DNA of 13,489 nt from Clostridiales bacterium UBA3277 (lineage in GTDB: Bacteria > Bacillota > Clostridia > Oscillospirales > Oscillospiraceae). Where the stretch lies: positions 1-13,489 of the forward strand of contig DETX01000077.1 of NCBI GenBank assembly GCA_002362145.1, written 5' to 3'. The notes under the pieces are model-generated. The model saw nothing but the letters and a program-made list of their open reading frames with translations. It was not told the DNA's origin and ran no database searches. Made by a program: the position numbers and the translations under genes. This document shows, in pieces, positions 7,024-13,489 of the stretch (the stretch's first letter is position 1; each line of letters starts with the position of its first letter).

Positions 7024-7069
7024 CTTCGGCTTATCCCCCGGAAATCACGATGGAAAGTGAGGAACCAAC

Positions 7070-8569
7070 ATGGAACAGGACGTTCTGCTGAAAATGGTCG
7101 GCATCACCAAGACCTTTCCCGGCGTCAAGGCCCTGGACGGCGTCAATTTTGAACTGCAAAGGGGCACGGTCCACGCCCTGATGGGCGAAAACGGCGCGGG
7201 AAAATCCACACTGATGAAGTGCCTTTTCGGCATTTACAGCAAAGACAGCGGCCATATCTACCTGGAGGGCAAGGAGATCAACTACAAGTCCAGCCGGGAG
7301 GCCCTGGACAACGGCGTGGCCATGGTCCACCAGGAGCTGAACCAGGCGCTCAAGCGCAGCGTCATGGACAACATCTGGCTGGGCCGGTATCCCAAGATCG
7401 GCGGCATCGCCGTCAATGAGCGCAAGATGTACAAGGACACCAAGGCCGTCTTTGACGAGCTGGGCATCAACGTCGATCCCAGGCGGATCATGAGCACCAT
7501 GCCCGTCTCCCAGCGGCAGATGGTGGAAATCGCCAAGGCGGTTTCCTACAACTCCAAGGTCATCGTATTTGACGAGCCCACCTCCTCTCTGACGGAGGAA
7601 GAGGTGGAGCACCTGTTTAAGATCATCAATATGCTCCGGGACCGGGGCGTGGGCATCATCTACATCTCCCACAAAATGGCGGAGATCAAGCGCATCTCCG
7701 ACTACATCACCGTCATGCGGGACGGCCAGTGGGTGGCCACTGAGCGCTCCTGCGACCTGGAGATGAACGACATCATCCGGCTGATGGTGGGCCGGGAGCT
7801 GACGAACCAGTTCCCGCCCAAGGAAAATAAGCCGGGAGAGGTCTATCTGGAGGTCAAGGGTATCACCGGCACCTATAACCAGCTTCGGGACGTGAGCTTC
7901 AACGCCCGCCGGGGCGAGGTTGTGGGCCTGGCGGGCCTGGACAGCTCCGGCCGTACCGAGACGCTGGAGAGCATCTTCGGCATCCGCACCCGGAAGGATG
8001 GGGAGATCTACCTGGACGGAAAGCGGTGCTTAAACCGCAGCGCTCAGGAGTCCATCAAAAACGGCTTCGCCCTGCTGACCGAGGAGCGCCGGGCCACCGG
8101 AATCTTCGGCGTGCTGAACATCAAGGAGAACACGGTCATTGCCAGCCTGAAGCGGCATAAGCGCTTCGGCCTCTACCTCAGCGAAAAATCCCAGAGGGAG
8201 GACACTCAGTTCTACATCGACGCTATGCACACCAAGACACCCTCCCAGGAGACCAAGATCCGCAGTCTTTCCGGCGGCAACCAGCAGAAGGTCATCATTG
8301 GCCGGTGGCTGCTGACGGAGCCGGAGGTGCTGCTGCTGGACGAGCCCACCCGGGGCATTGACGTGGGCGCGAAATATGAGATCTACCAGCTGATTCTGGA
8401 TCTTGCCAACAAGGGTAAGACCGTTTTGGTGGTCTCCTCCGAAATGCCGGAGCTGCTGGGCATCTGCGACCGGATTGTTGTCATGTCCGGCGGCCGTGTG
8501 GCCGGTGAGATGGATGCCAGGAACACGACCCAGGAAGAGATTATGACCCTGGCCGCGAAATATGTTTGA
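7070..8569 (+). CDS. mglA: Galactose/methyl-galactoside import ATP-binding protein
   Basis: MglA is the duplicated ATPase that powers sugar import through MglC. The 499-residue protein has two ABC domains, as in the RbsA/MglA/XylG family. Domain 1 has Walker [10 protein letters not shown] (39-47), a degenerate signature PVSQRQ (145-150) and Walker B VIVFDEP (164-170). Domain 2 has a degenerate Walker [12 protein letters not shown] (about 286-296, no lysine), a full signature LSGGNQQ (400-406) and Walker B VLLLDEP (420-426) followed by TRGIDVGAK. The asymmetry is normal for the family and not a defect. ATG 7070 is preceded by GTGAGGA at good spacing; an ATG at 7050 is out of frame. A 191-bp structured gap separates it from mglB, whereas its TGA sits directly in the ribosome site of mglC. 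Confidence 0.96.
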   Translation: MEQDVLLKMVGITKTFPGVKALDGVNFELQRGTVHALMGENGAGKSTLMKCLFGIYSKDSGHIYLEGKEINYKSSREALDNGVAMVHQELNQALKRSVMDNIWLGRYPKIGGIAVNERKMYKDTKAVFDELGINVDPRRIMSTMPVSQRQMVEIAKAVSYNSKVIVFDEPTSSLTEEEVEHLFKIINMLRDRGVGIIYISHKMAEIKRISDYITVMRDGQWVATERSCDLEMNDIIRLMVGRELTNQFPPKENKPGEVYLEVKGITGTYNQLRDVSFNARRGEVVGLAGLDSSGRTETLESIFGIRTRKDGEIYLDGKRCLNRSAQESIKNGFALLTEERRATGIFGVLNIKENTVIASLKRHKRFGLYLSEKSQREDTQFYIDAMHTKTPSQETKIRSLSGGNQQKVIIGRWLLTEPEVLLLDEPTRGIDVGAKYEIYQLILDLANKGKTVLVVSSEMPELLGICDRIVVMSGGRVAGEMDARNTTQEEIMTLAAKYV

Positions 8570-8583
8570 GGAGGCAGAAATTT

Positions 8584-9666
8584 ATGACTAGTCCTGTTGA
8601 AAAGCTCCAGCGTACCGCCGCTGCCTACAAGCAGCTCGATGCCAAGGATAAGAAACGCTATTGGAGCGATGCCATTTTAAATAACGCCCTGTACATTCTG
8701 ATGGCCATCTTTGTCATCTACACCGCCATCATGCGGGAAAACTTCCTGACCCTGGGCTCCCTGGCGAACCTCATCACCCAGGTGGCCGCCTACCTGCCCC
8801 TGGCGCTGGGCATCGCCGGATGTATTGTTCTGACCGGTACCGACCTCTCGGCCGGACGAGTGGTTGGCCTGACCGCCGCGGTGGCCGGTGTATTCCTGCA
8901 GAAAACCGACTTTGTCAATAAGATGTTCCACAACCTGCCCGCCCCCTCCTGGTGGTGGATCGGCGTGACCATGCTGACGGTTATCGCCATTGGCGCGGTC
9001 ATCGGCCTGGTGAACGGCTTCTTCGTGGCAAAGTTCAGCCTGCATCCCTTCATCGTGACCCTCTCCACCCAGCTCATTACCTACGGCATCATTTTGTGGT
9101 TCTTCACCCTCAACGGCAATAACGGCCAGCCGATTTCCGGCCTGAGCGACCAGTATAAGCAGTTTGTCGGCGGCACCATGTTCCGTCTTGGCAATGTGTC
9201 CATCCCCTGGTATGTGCTCTACGCCGTCCTGCTCACCGCCCTGATGTGGTTCATCTGGAACAAGACCGCCTTCGGCAAGAATATGTTTGCCGTGGGCTCC
9301 AACGCGGAAGCCGCCAAGGTCTCCGGCGTCAACGTGTTTTTGACCACCATGCTGGTCCACACCCTGGCCGGCGCCATGTACGGCTACGCCGGTTTTGTGG
9401 AGGGCGTCCGCAGCGGCTCCGTGGCGGCCAGCACCGGCCTCAACGCCGAGTGTGACGCCATCGCGGCCTGTGTCATCGGCGGCGTATCCTTTGTCGGCGG
9501 CACCGGCAAGATCAGCGGCATTATCATGGGCGTGTTTGTCCTGCGGCTGATCTTCGTGGCCCTGACCATGCTGGGCGTGGATTCCTCCAGCATGTACATC
9601 ATCAAGGGCGCCATCATCCTCTGCGCCTGCGCCCTGGATATGCGCAAGTACCTGGTCAAGAAGTAA
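8584..9666 (+). CDS. mglC: Galactose/methyl-galactoside ABC transporter permease
   Basis: MglC forms the membrane channel of the importer. The 360-residue protein has a basic cytoplasmic head of about 30 residues and then many hydrophobic segments (starting near 33, 70, 95, 130 and onward). Family features include NFLTLGSLANLITQ (53-66), TGTDLSAG (84-91), FIVTLSTQLITYG (156-168) and the ATPase-coupling loop GKNMFAVGSNAEAAKVSG (231-248) of the ribose/galactose permease family. ATG 8584 is chosen because GAGGAGG lies at 8568-8574, overlapping the mglA stop; the in-frame TTG at 8566 lies within that stop region and lacks its own site. The TAA overlaps the next start by one base (TAATG), so the following gene is probably translated by the same ribosomes. 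Confidence 0.95.
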   Translation: MTSPVEKLQRTAAAYKQLDAKDKKRYWSDAILNNALYILMAIFVIYTAIMRENFLTLGSLANLITQVAAYLPLALGIAGCIVLTGTDLSAGRVVGLTAAVAGVFLQKTDFVNKMFHNLPAPSWWWIGVTMLTVIAIGAVIGLVNGFFVAKFSLHPFIVTLSTQLITYGIILWFFTLNGNNGQPISGLSDQYKQFVGGTMFRLGNVSIPWYVLYAVLLTALMWFIWNKTAFGKNMFAVGSNAEAAKVSGVNVFLTTMLVHTLAGAMYGYAGFVEGVRSGSVAASTGLNAECDAIAACVIGGVSFVGGTGKISGIIMGVFVLRLIFVALTMLGVDSSSMYIIKGAIILCACALDMRKYLVKK

Positions 9667-10040
9667 TGGAAGAGCAAAATTCCAAGCCACAGGAGCGGGA
9701 AGTCCCGCCCTTCCGGGGCCTTTACCGCAATGTGCACATCTCGGTTAAGGCGCTGGACAGAATCATCATTGCCTGCATCGCGGTGATCGTCATTGTCCTG
9801 GCGCTGAACCTGCGCAGCCCCGGCTTTACGGTGAATTTCGATTCCCGGGGCGGCACCGATGTGGCGGCCCAGCAGCTGGAGTACGGCGAGTGTATTCCAT
9901 CCATGGATGCCCCCACCCGGGAGGGCTATGTTTTTACGGGCTGGTATCGGGATGCCTCCTGTGACCTTCCCTGGGATCTGGCCCAGGACAAGGTGGAAGG
10001 CGATATGACCCTCTACGCCGGCTGGGAACCCGTAAAATAA
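9666..10040 (+). CDS. Small membrane-anchored InlB B-repeat protein, fourth gene of the mgl operon
   Basis: This 124-residue protein has a polar, basic head (1-30), one transmembrane helix (IIIACIAVIVIVLALNL, 33-49) and a single extracytoplasmic InlB B-repeat (about 54-120). The repeat is recognised by FTVNFDSRGG, PTREGYVFTGWYRD and the closing DMTLYAGW, the pattern of the Listeria-Bacteroides repeat (Flg_new) family. The positive residues before the helix favour an N-in, C-out orientation. Such repeats are usually found in tandem in large cell-wall proteins; here there is just one with no sorting signal. ATG 9666 shares its A with the mglC stop codon, and a terminator follows the gene, so it is part of the mgl transcript. 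Its function is unknown; a role next to the transporter at the membrane surface is only inference from coupling. Confidence 0.82.
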   Translation: MEEQNSKPQEREVPPFRGLYRNVHISVKALDRIIIACIAVIVIVLALNLRSPGFTVNFDSRGGTDVAAQQLEYGECIPSMDAPTREGYVFTGWYRDASCDLPWDLAQDKVEGDMTLYAGWEPVK

Positions 10041-10047
10041 AAGAGTG

Positions 10048-10075
10048 GGACGGACGCAAAAGCGTCCGTCCTTTT
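10048..10075 (+). terminator. Terminator of the mgl operon
   Basis: A perfect 10-bp stem, GGACGGACGC (10048-10057) with GCGTCCGTCC (10062-10071), closes an AAAA loop and is followed by TTTT. It begins eight bases past the stop of the InlB-repeat gene, which places that gene inside the mgl transcription unit. Confidence 0.92.
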
Positions 10076-10078
10076 CTA

Positions 10079-10107
10079 TTGCCTTTTCAACGCAAATGTG
10101 GTAAAAC
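10079..10107 (+). promoter_or_regulatory. Possible promoter of the Nudix gene
   Basis: TTGCCT (10079-10084) and TAAAAC (10102-10107) are 17 bp apart, just beyond the mgl terminator. The -10 box is weak, but the same -35 hexamer is used by the promoter at 10698. A start near 10114 would leave a leader of about 36 nt. Confidence 0.4.
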
Positions 10108-10149
10108 AGAGTTCAGGCAACAGCGCACAATGGAGGCAGGAGAACGGCC

Positions 10150-10668
10150 ATGGAATGGAACGACGTATACGATGAACATAAAAACCCCACCGGCCGCCTG
10201 CACCGCCGGGGCAGCCCCTGGGGACCGGGGGATTATGGCCTGGTGGTCTGCGTATGGGTCTACGACGGCCGGGGCCGGGTGCTGCTGACCCGCCGGGCCC
10301 CGGGCAAGAGCTTCGCCGGGACCTGGGAAAATTCCGGCGGCGCGGCCCAGACGGGGGAGAGCAGCCGCCAGGCCATGGCCCGGGAGCTGTATGAGGAGAC
10401 CGGCATCCGCGCCCGGCCGGAGGAATTCGAGTATTTGGATACGGACCGGGATAAGAATATGTTCTATGATCATTACTGCTTAAAGCGCCGCCTGCCCATC
10501 GAGGAAATCCGCCTCCAGCCCGGGGAAACGGACGACGCCATGTGGGCCAGCTTTCCGAAGGTCCGCTGGATGATCCGGACAGGGAAAATCTGCGCCATTA
10601 TCGGCCAGCAGTTTTACCGCCAGGAGAGAGCGCTGAAACTGCGCAATATGAACAAGCCGGAGCCCTGA
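10150..10668 (+). CDS. Nudix hydrolase
   Basis: Nudix enzymes hydrolyse nucleoside diphosphates linked to another moiety, using divalent metal bound by the Nudix box. The 172-residue protein has a complete box at residues 64-86: Gly64, Glu70, then REL (78-80), the EE pair 82-83 and Gly85-Ile86, so it should be catalytically competent. The head, WNDVYDEHKNPTG...HRRGSPWGPGDY, and the VYDGRGRVLLTRRAPGKSFAGTWE strand before the box resemble the group of Nudix proteins related to isopentenyl-diphosphate isomerase. Substrate is not predictable. ATG 10150 has AGGAG seven bases upstream (10138-10142). It stands alone between two terminators. Shortly after its stop lies a weak stem with a six-T tail. 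Confidence 0.9.
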   Translation: MEWNDVYDEHKNPTGRLHRRGSPWGPGDYGLVVCVWVYDGRGRVLLTRRAPGKSFAGTWENSGGAAQTGESSRQAMARELYEETGIRARPEEFEYLDTDRDKNMFYDHYCLKRRLPIEEIRLQPGETDDAMWASFPKVRWMIRTGKICAIIGQQFYRQERALKLRNMNKPEP

Positions 10669-10682
10669 ATTTTGGAGGATTG

Positions 10683-10708
10683 GGCAGGGCTTTTTGCTTG
10701 CCTTTTTT
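10683..10708 (+). terminator. Weak terminator after the Nudix gene, overlapping the next promoter
   Basis: GGCAGG (10683-10688) pairs with CTTGCC (10697-10702), including one G-U pair, and is followed by six T (10703-10708). The stem is short, so termination may be leaky. Its right arm contains the -35 box of the downstream gene. Confidence 0.5.
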
Positions 10709-10726
10709 GAGTTCCCGGGATATAAT
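10698..10726 (+). promoter_or_regulatory. Promoter of the phosphoribosyltransferase-like gene
   Basis: TTGCCT (10698-10703) and a perfect TATAAT (10721-10726) are 17 bp apart. The predicted start near 10733 gives a leader of about 90 nt. The -35 box lies in the right arm of the Nudix terminator. Confidence 0.75.
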
Positions 10727-10732
10727 GAAAAA

Positions 10733-10787
10733 AAGCGTTTTTATCCTCCCGGCGAAAACGCTTCTGCCGGGGAAAAAATGCTTTTTC
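10733..10787 (+). promoter_or_regulatory. Structured leader of the phosphoribosyltransferase-like gene
   Basis: AAGCGTTTT (10733-10741) pairs perfectly with AAAACGCTT (10755-10763). CCCGGC (10748-10753), inside that loop, can pair with GCCGGG (10766-10771). The two stems interleave; the two-base link across the nine-pair first stem looks too short for a full pseudoknot, so they are more likely alternatives. A third A/T-rich stem (10772-10777 with 10782-10787) follows. No known riboswitch class is recognised. Confidence 0.42.
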
Positions 10788-10823
10788 TTTTTATTCCGAT
10801 TTTGAGAAAATGGAGGAAATCCT

Positions 10824-11459
10824 ATGATCCAGCTCATGAAACTTCCTGTCCAGCGCGGCAACGCCCCTCTCCGCTTCGCCAAGGGCCATTTTGTGACCAA
10901 CCACTCCCATATTAACTACTATATCGACATCACCTATCAAAAGACCCGTCTGAGCGAAGCCCGGGACAGCGCTTACCAGCTGGTGTCCAACTTTGTCAAT
11001 GACACCCCTGTGGATACCATTTTGTGCCTGGACGGCACCGCGGTGCTGGGCACCTGCATCGCCGAGGAGCTGACGAAGTCGGGCTTCCATACCATCAATG
11101 CCCACCAGACCATTTATGTGGTGGAGCCGGAATACAACGCCAACTCCCAGATCATCTTCCGGGAGAACATCCAGCCCATGATCCGGGGCAAGCATGTGCT
11201 GGTGCTGATGGCCTCCGTTACTACGGGCTTCACCGCCAACCGCTCTGTGGAAGCCATCAAGTATTACGGCGGCACGGTCTCCGGCATCGCCGCGATCTAT
11301 CGGGCTGTGGACGAGGTGGCGGGCTATCCCGTCCGTTCCGTCTACTCCATTGCCGACATCCCCGACTACGAGAGCTACGATTTTAAGGACTGCCCCTACT
11401 GCAAGGCGGGCCGGAAGGTGGACGCCCTGGTGAACAGCTTCGGCTATTCCTCTCTGTAA
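10824..11459 (+). CDS. Orotate phosphoribosyltransferase-like protein with altered PRPP loop
   Basis: The 211-residue cytosolic protein has the layout of a type I phosphoribosyltransferase: an N-terminal hood, TILCLDGTAVLGTCIAEEL (65-83), a central sheet and the PRPP-loop position at VLVLMASVTTGFTANRSVEA (125-144), followed by YYGG. In standard enzymes such as PyrE this loop is hydrophobic residues, two acidic residues, then TTG; here the acidic pair is replaced by Met-Ala while TTG is kept. Near the C-terminus is a CPYC pair (190-193) that could bind metal or form a disulphide. The family is often named orotate phosphoribosyltransferase in Clostridia, but the missing acids make the activity doubtful; a nucleotide-binding regulatory role is possible. 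ATG 10824 has TGGAGG eight bases upstream. It is monocistronic, between its own promoter and a strong terminator. Confidence 0.75.
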   Translation: MIQLMKLPVQRGNAPLRFAKGHFVTNHSHINYYIDITYQKTRLSEARDSAYQLVSNFVNDTPVDTILCLDGTAVLGTCIAEELTKSGFHTINAHQTIYVVEPEYNANSQIIFRENIQPMIRGKHVLVLMASVTTGFTANRSVEAIKYYGGTVSGIAAIYRAVDEVAGYPVRSVYSIADIPDYESYDFKDCPYCKAGRKVDALVNSFGYSSL

Positions 11460-11474
11460 AACACATTCCATAAG

Positions 11475-11511
11475 AAAAAGGGAACGATTCTTGAGAATCG
11501 TTCCCTTTTTT
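11475..11511 (+). terminator. Terminator of the phosphoribosyltransferase-like gene
   Basis: A perfect 16-bp stem (11475-11490 with 11495-11510, core AGGGAACGATTC) closes a TTGA loop and ends in six T. The A-run on the 5' side makes it potentially bidirectional. It isolates rpoB from upstream transcription. Confidence 0.95.
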
Positions 11512-11618
11512 GCGGGTGATCCGCTGCCGCCGGAATGCCTTTGCACAATACGCCTGTCCACGGGACGGATTTTCCCGTTTTTGCGGGGGCGGAGGGGGGA
11601 TTTTGTCAAAATAGGCAC

Positions 11619-11641
11619 AAAAAAACGAGGCGGAAGCCTCG
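11619..11641 (-). terminator. Orphan leftward terminator upstream of rpoB
   Basis: Read on the minus strand: CGAGGC, TTCC loop, GCCTCG, then seven T. It is a compact canonical terminator, but no leftward gene lies to its right within the window. On the plus strand the same stem carries a GGAA (GNRA-type) loop and no U-tail. Confidence 0.65.
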
Positions 11642-11660
11642 GAATTGTCGGTTATTCACC

Positions 11661-11689
11661 TTGACTTTTTAAAAAGAGCATGGTACAAT
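11661..11689 (+). promoter_or_regulatory. rpoB promoter
   Basis: TTGACT (11661-11666) and TACAAT (11684-11689) are separated by 17 bp, each one base from consensus; it is one of the strongest promoter matches in the window. A start near 11696 gives a leader of about 150 nt. Confidence 0.85.
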
Positions 11690-11700
11690 GGAACTCCATA

Positions 11701-11802
11701 CTGTGGTACTATGCCTTTTTGCGCTTTTCCCATCCAACATGCGTATTTTACCACAGGAAACGGCGGCTGTCAAGTGTGGATTTGTACAAAAACGACAACC
11801 GC
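11701..11802 (+). promoter_or_regulatory. Two-stem leader of rpoB mRNA
   Basis: CTGTGGTA (11701-11708) pairs perfectly with TACCACAG (11749-11756), and just inside TATGC (11710-11714) pairs with GCGTA (11741-11745). A second stem joins 11763-11771 to 11794-11802 over nine positions with one mismatch; its loop contains the palindrome TTTGTACAAA (11781-11790). The first stem begins about five bases after the predicted transcription start. Function is not known. Confidence 0.5.
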
Positions 11803-11845
11803 TCGGGGCGTATCAAGAACACACACAATTCGAAAGAAAGGCGTG

Positions 11846-13489
11846 ATGATCCATATGGCAATGGTCAAAGACGTGATGTACGGCAAGACCATGCGTAAAT
11901 CCTACGCGAAGTATGAGGAGATCCTGGAGATCCCCAATATGCTGAAGATCCAGAAGGATTCCTACCAGTGGTTCCTGGATACGGGACTGCGGGAGGTATT
12001 CAAGGATGTGGGCACCATTACCGACTTCTCCGGCAAGCTGGAGCTGTCTTTCCTGGATTACACCATGGAGGATAAGCCCAAGTACACCATTGAGGAGTGC
12101 AAGGAGCGGGATGCCACCTACGCAAAGCCCATCAAGGTCCGGATCCGTCTGCGCAACACCGAGACGGACGAAATCAAGGAGCAGGAGATCTTCATGGGCG
12201 ACTTCCCCGTGATGACCAACGGCGGCACCTTCGTCATCAACGGCGCGGAGCGCGTCATCATCTCCCAGATCGTCCGGTCCCCCGGTATGTACTACGGCCA
12301 CGAGGTGGACAAGGCGGATCAGCACACCTATACCGCCACCGTCATCCCCTACCGGGGCGCCTGGCTGGAATACGAGACCGATAACTCCAATGTATTTTGG
12401 GTCCGGATCGATAAGAACCGGAAGCTGCCTATCACCTGTCTGATCCGGGCTCTGGGTGTCCAGACCGATGAGCAGATCAAGGCCATGTTCGGCGAGGATG
12501 AGCGGATTCTGGCCACCCTGGAAAAGGATACCTGCAAGACCCGGGAGGACTCCCTGCTGGAGATTTACCGGCGTCTGCGTCCCGGCGAGCCTCCCACGGT
12601 GGAGACTGCCACGGCCCATTTGGAGGGGCTCCTCTTTGACCCCCACCGCTACGACGTCAGCAAGGTGGGCCGCTACAAGTTCAACAAGAAGATGGACATC
12701 TGGAGCCGTCTTTCCGGCCAGGAGGCCGCCGAGCCCATTGCCGATCCCATGACCGGCGAGGTTCTGGTCATGCCCGGCGATTTCATCTCCCGAGCCCAGG
12801 CCCACGACTTGAGCCGCCGGGGCGTCAATGAGGCCGTCATCCGGATCGGCGATGTCAACGTCAAGGTGTTCTCCAACTCCATGGTGGATATGTCCGCCTT
12901 CGTGGACTTTGACCCCAAGGAGTACGGCATCAAGGAGAAGGTCTACTTCCCCGTCCTGAAGGAGATGCTGGAATCCGTGCCCGCCGACGGCTGGAAGGCC
13001 GCCATTGCCGAGCGGTATACCGACCTGATTCCCAACCACATCATTGTGGAGGACATCATGGCCTCCATCAACTACCTCAACTGTGTGGCCATGGGCGTGG
13101 GCACCCCCGACGACATTGACCACCTGGGCAACCGCCGCCTGCGCTGCGTGGGCGAGCTGCTGCAAAACCAGTTCCGCATCGGCTTTAGCCGTCTGGACCG
13201 GGTGATCCGGGAGCGGATGACCGTCCAGGATCTGGACGCCGTCACCCCCCAGAGCCTGATCAATATCCGGCCTGTCACCGCCGTCATCAAGGAGTTCTTC
13301 GGCTCCAGCCCCCTGAGCCAGTTCATGGACCAGAATAACCCCCTGGCAGAGCTGACCCATAAGCGCCGTCTGTCCGCTCTGGGCCCCGGCGGTTTGAGCC
13401 GTGACCGGGCTTCCTTTGACGTCCGGGATATTCACTACACCCACTATGGCCGTATGTGCCCCATCGAGACCCCCGAAGGTCCCAACATC
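11846..13489 (+). CDS. rpoB: DNA-directed RNA polymerase subunit beta, 3'-truncated by window edge
   Basis: RpoB is the beta subunit of RNA polymerase and forms half of the active-centre cleft. 548 codons are present and the frame is still open at the last base. Diagnostic blocks include [16 protein letters not shown] near the N-terminus, [29 protein letters not shown], the rifampicin cluster I ([18 protein letters not shown] then [13 protein letters not shown]) and [10 protein letters not shown] at the edge. In-frame ATGs lie at 11846, 11855 and 11861; 11846 is preferred because GAAAGAAAGG lies just upstream, giving [14 protein letters not shown]. It follows its own promoter and leader with no rplL before it; rpoC is expected after the window. 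At the position of E. coli Gln510 this protein has proline. Identity is certain; the start is probable. Confidence 0.97.
   Translation, partial: MIHMAMVKDVMYGKTMRKSYAKYEEILEIPNMLKIQKDSYQWFLDTGLREVFKDVGTITDFSGKLELSFLDYTMEDKPKYTIEECKERDATYAKPIKVRIRLRNTETDEIKEQEIFMGDFPVMTNGGTFVINGAERVIISQIVRSPGMYYGHEVDKADQHTYTATVIPYRGAWLEYETDNSNVFWVRIDKNRKLPITCLIRALGVQTDEQIKAMFGEDERILATLEKDTCKTREDSLLEIYRRLRPGEPPTVETATAHLEGLLFDPHRYDVSKVGRYKFNKKMDIWSRLSGQEAAEPIADPMTGEVLVMPGDFISRAQAHDLSRRGVNEAVIRIGDVNVKVFSNSMVDMSAFVDFDPKEYGIKEKVYFPVLKEMLESVPADGWKAAIAERYTDLIPNHIIVEDIMASINYLNCVAMGVGTPDDIDHLGNRRLRCVGELLQNQFRIGFSRLDRVIRERMTVQDLDAVTPQSLINIRPVTAVIKEFFGSSPLSQFMDQNNPLAELTHKRRLSALGPGGLSRDRASFDVRDIHYTHYGRMCPIETPEGPNI

Larger units (their letters stand above)
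11512..11845. other. Gene-free region upstream of rpoB
   Basis: No believable gene is present in this stretch, which together with the preceding terminator spans almost 390 bp. From left to right it holds a low-content section with a G-rich run (11584-11599) and the small palindrome ATTTTG-T-CAAAAT (11600-11612), a leftward terminator, the rpoB promoter and a structured leader. The last three are listed separately. Confidence 0.6.

Noticed and set aside
7050..7091. A 13-codon upstream frame (ATG 7050) overlapping the mglA start
   Set aside because: It has no clear ribosome site and overlaps the well-placed mglA site; kept only as a weak possibility for translational control.
8030..8230. Small minus-strand frames inside mglA
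   Set aside because: Shadows of a complete ABC ATPase gene, without ribosome sites or recognisable domains.
11813..13444. A 543-codon minus-strand open frame opposite rpoB
   Set aside because: It mirrors rpoB codon structure, is low-complexity (Gly/Asp/Val/Leu-rich) and lacks a ribosome site; rpoB on the plus strand is certain.

Overview
The window is GC-rich, densely packed, low-G+C-phylum-type (Firmicutes/Clostridia) DNA. The protein families, TTG/GTG start use, AGGAGG ribosome sites, strong intrinsic terminators and sigma-A-like promoters with 17-bp spacers all suggest a gut member of the Oscillospiraceae (Oscillibacter/Flavonifractor-like). The lineage is my inference from the style of the proteins; no marker was searched. 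No tRNA, rRNA, CRISPR array, insertion sequence or phage gene is visible.

Layout, left to right. (1) 1-1257: the 3' four-fifths of prfC (release factor 3), closed by a perfect 15-bp terminator. (2) 1324-2969: its own promoter, then a two-gene operon encoding a DUF5662-type protein and a glycosyltransferase-like protein that overlap by 13 bp, ended by a hairpin shared with the convergent feo operon. (3) 3027-5407, minus strand: feoA-feoB, overlapping by 10 bp, for ferrous iron uptake. (4) 5408-5780: a divergent intergenic region with a consensus promoter and a ~140-nt leader with three hairpins, driving (5) mglB-mglA-mglC (5781-9666), a galactose/methyl-galactoside-type ABC importer, plus a fourth, translationally coupled gene (9666-10040) for a small membrane-anchored InlB B-repeat protein. 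The mglB-mglA gap holds a 12-bp hairpin and a 24-position imperfect palindrome. (6) 10150-10668: a monocistronic Nudix hydrolase. (7) 10824-11459: an orotate-phosphoribosyltransferase-like protein whose PRPP loop lacks the usual acidic pair; it has a good promoter and a structured leader. (8) 11846-end: the first 548 codons of rpoB, with a near-consensus promoter, a structured ~150-nt leader, and no rplJ/rplL in front.

Most of the window is housekeeping or transport DNA. The parts that familiar gene annotation does not explain are the RNA-level structures around the mgl operon, the InlB-repeat protein coupled to mglC, the leaders of the phosphoribosyltransferase-like gene and rpoB, and an orphan leftward terminator upstream of rpoB. 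I did not find a clear new multi-gene defence or biosynthetic system.
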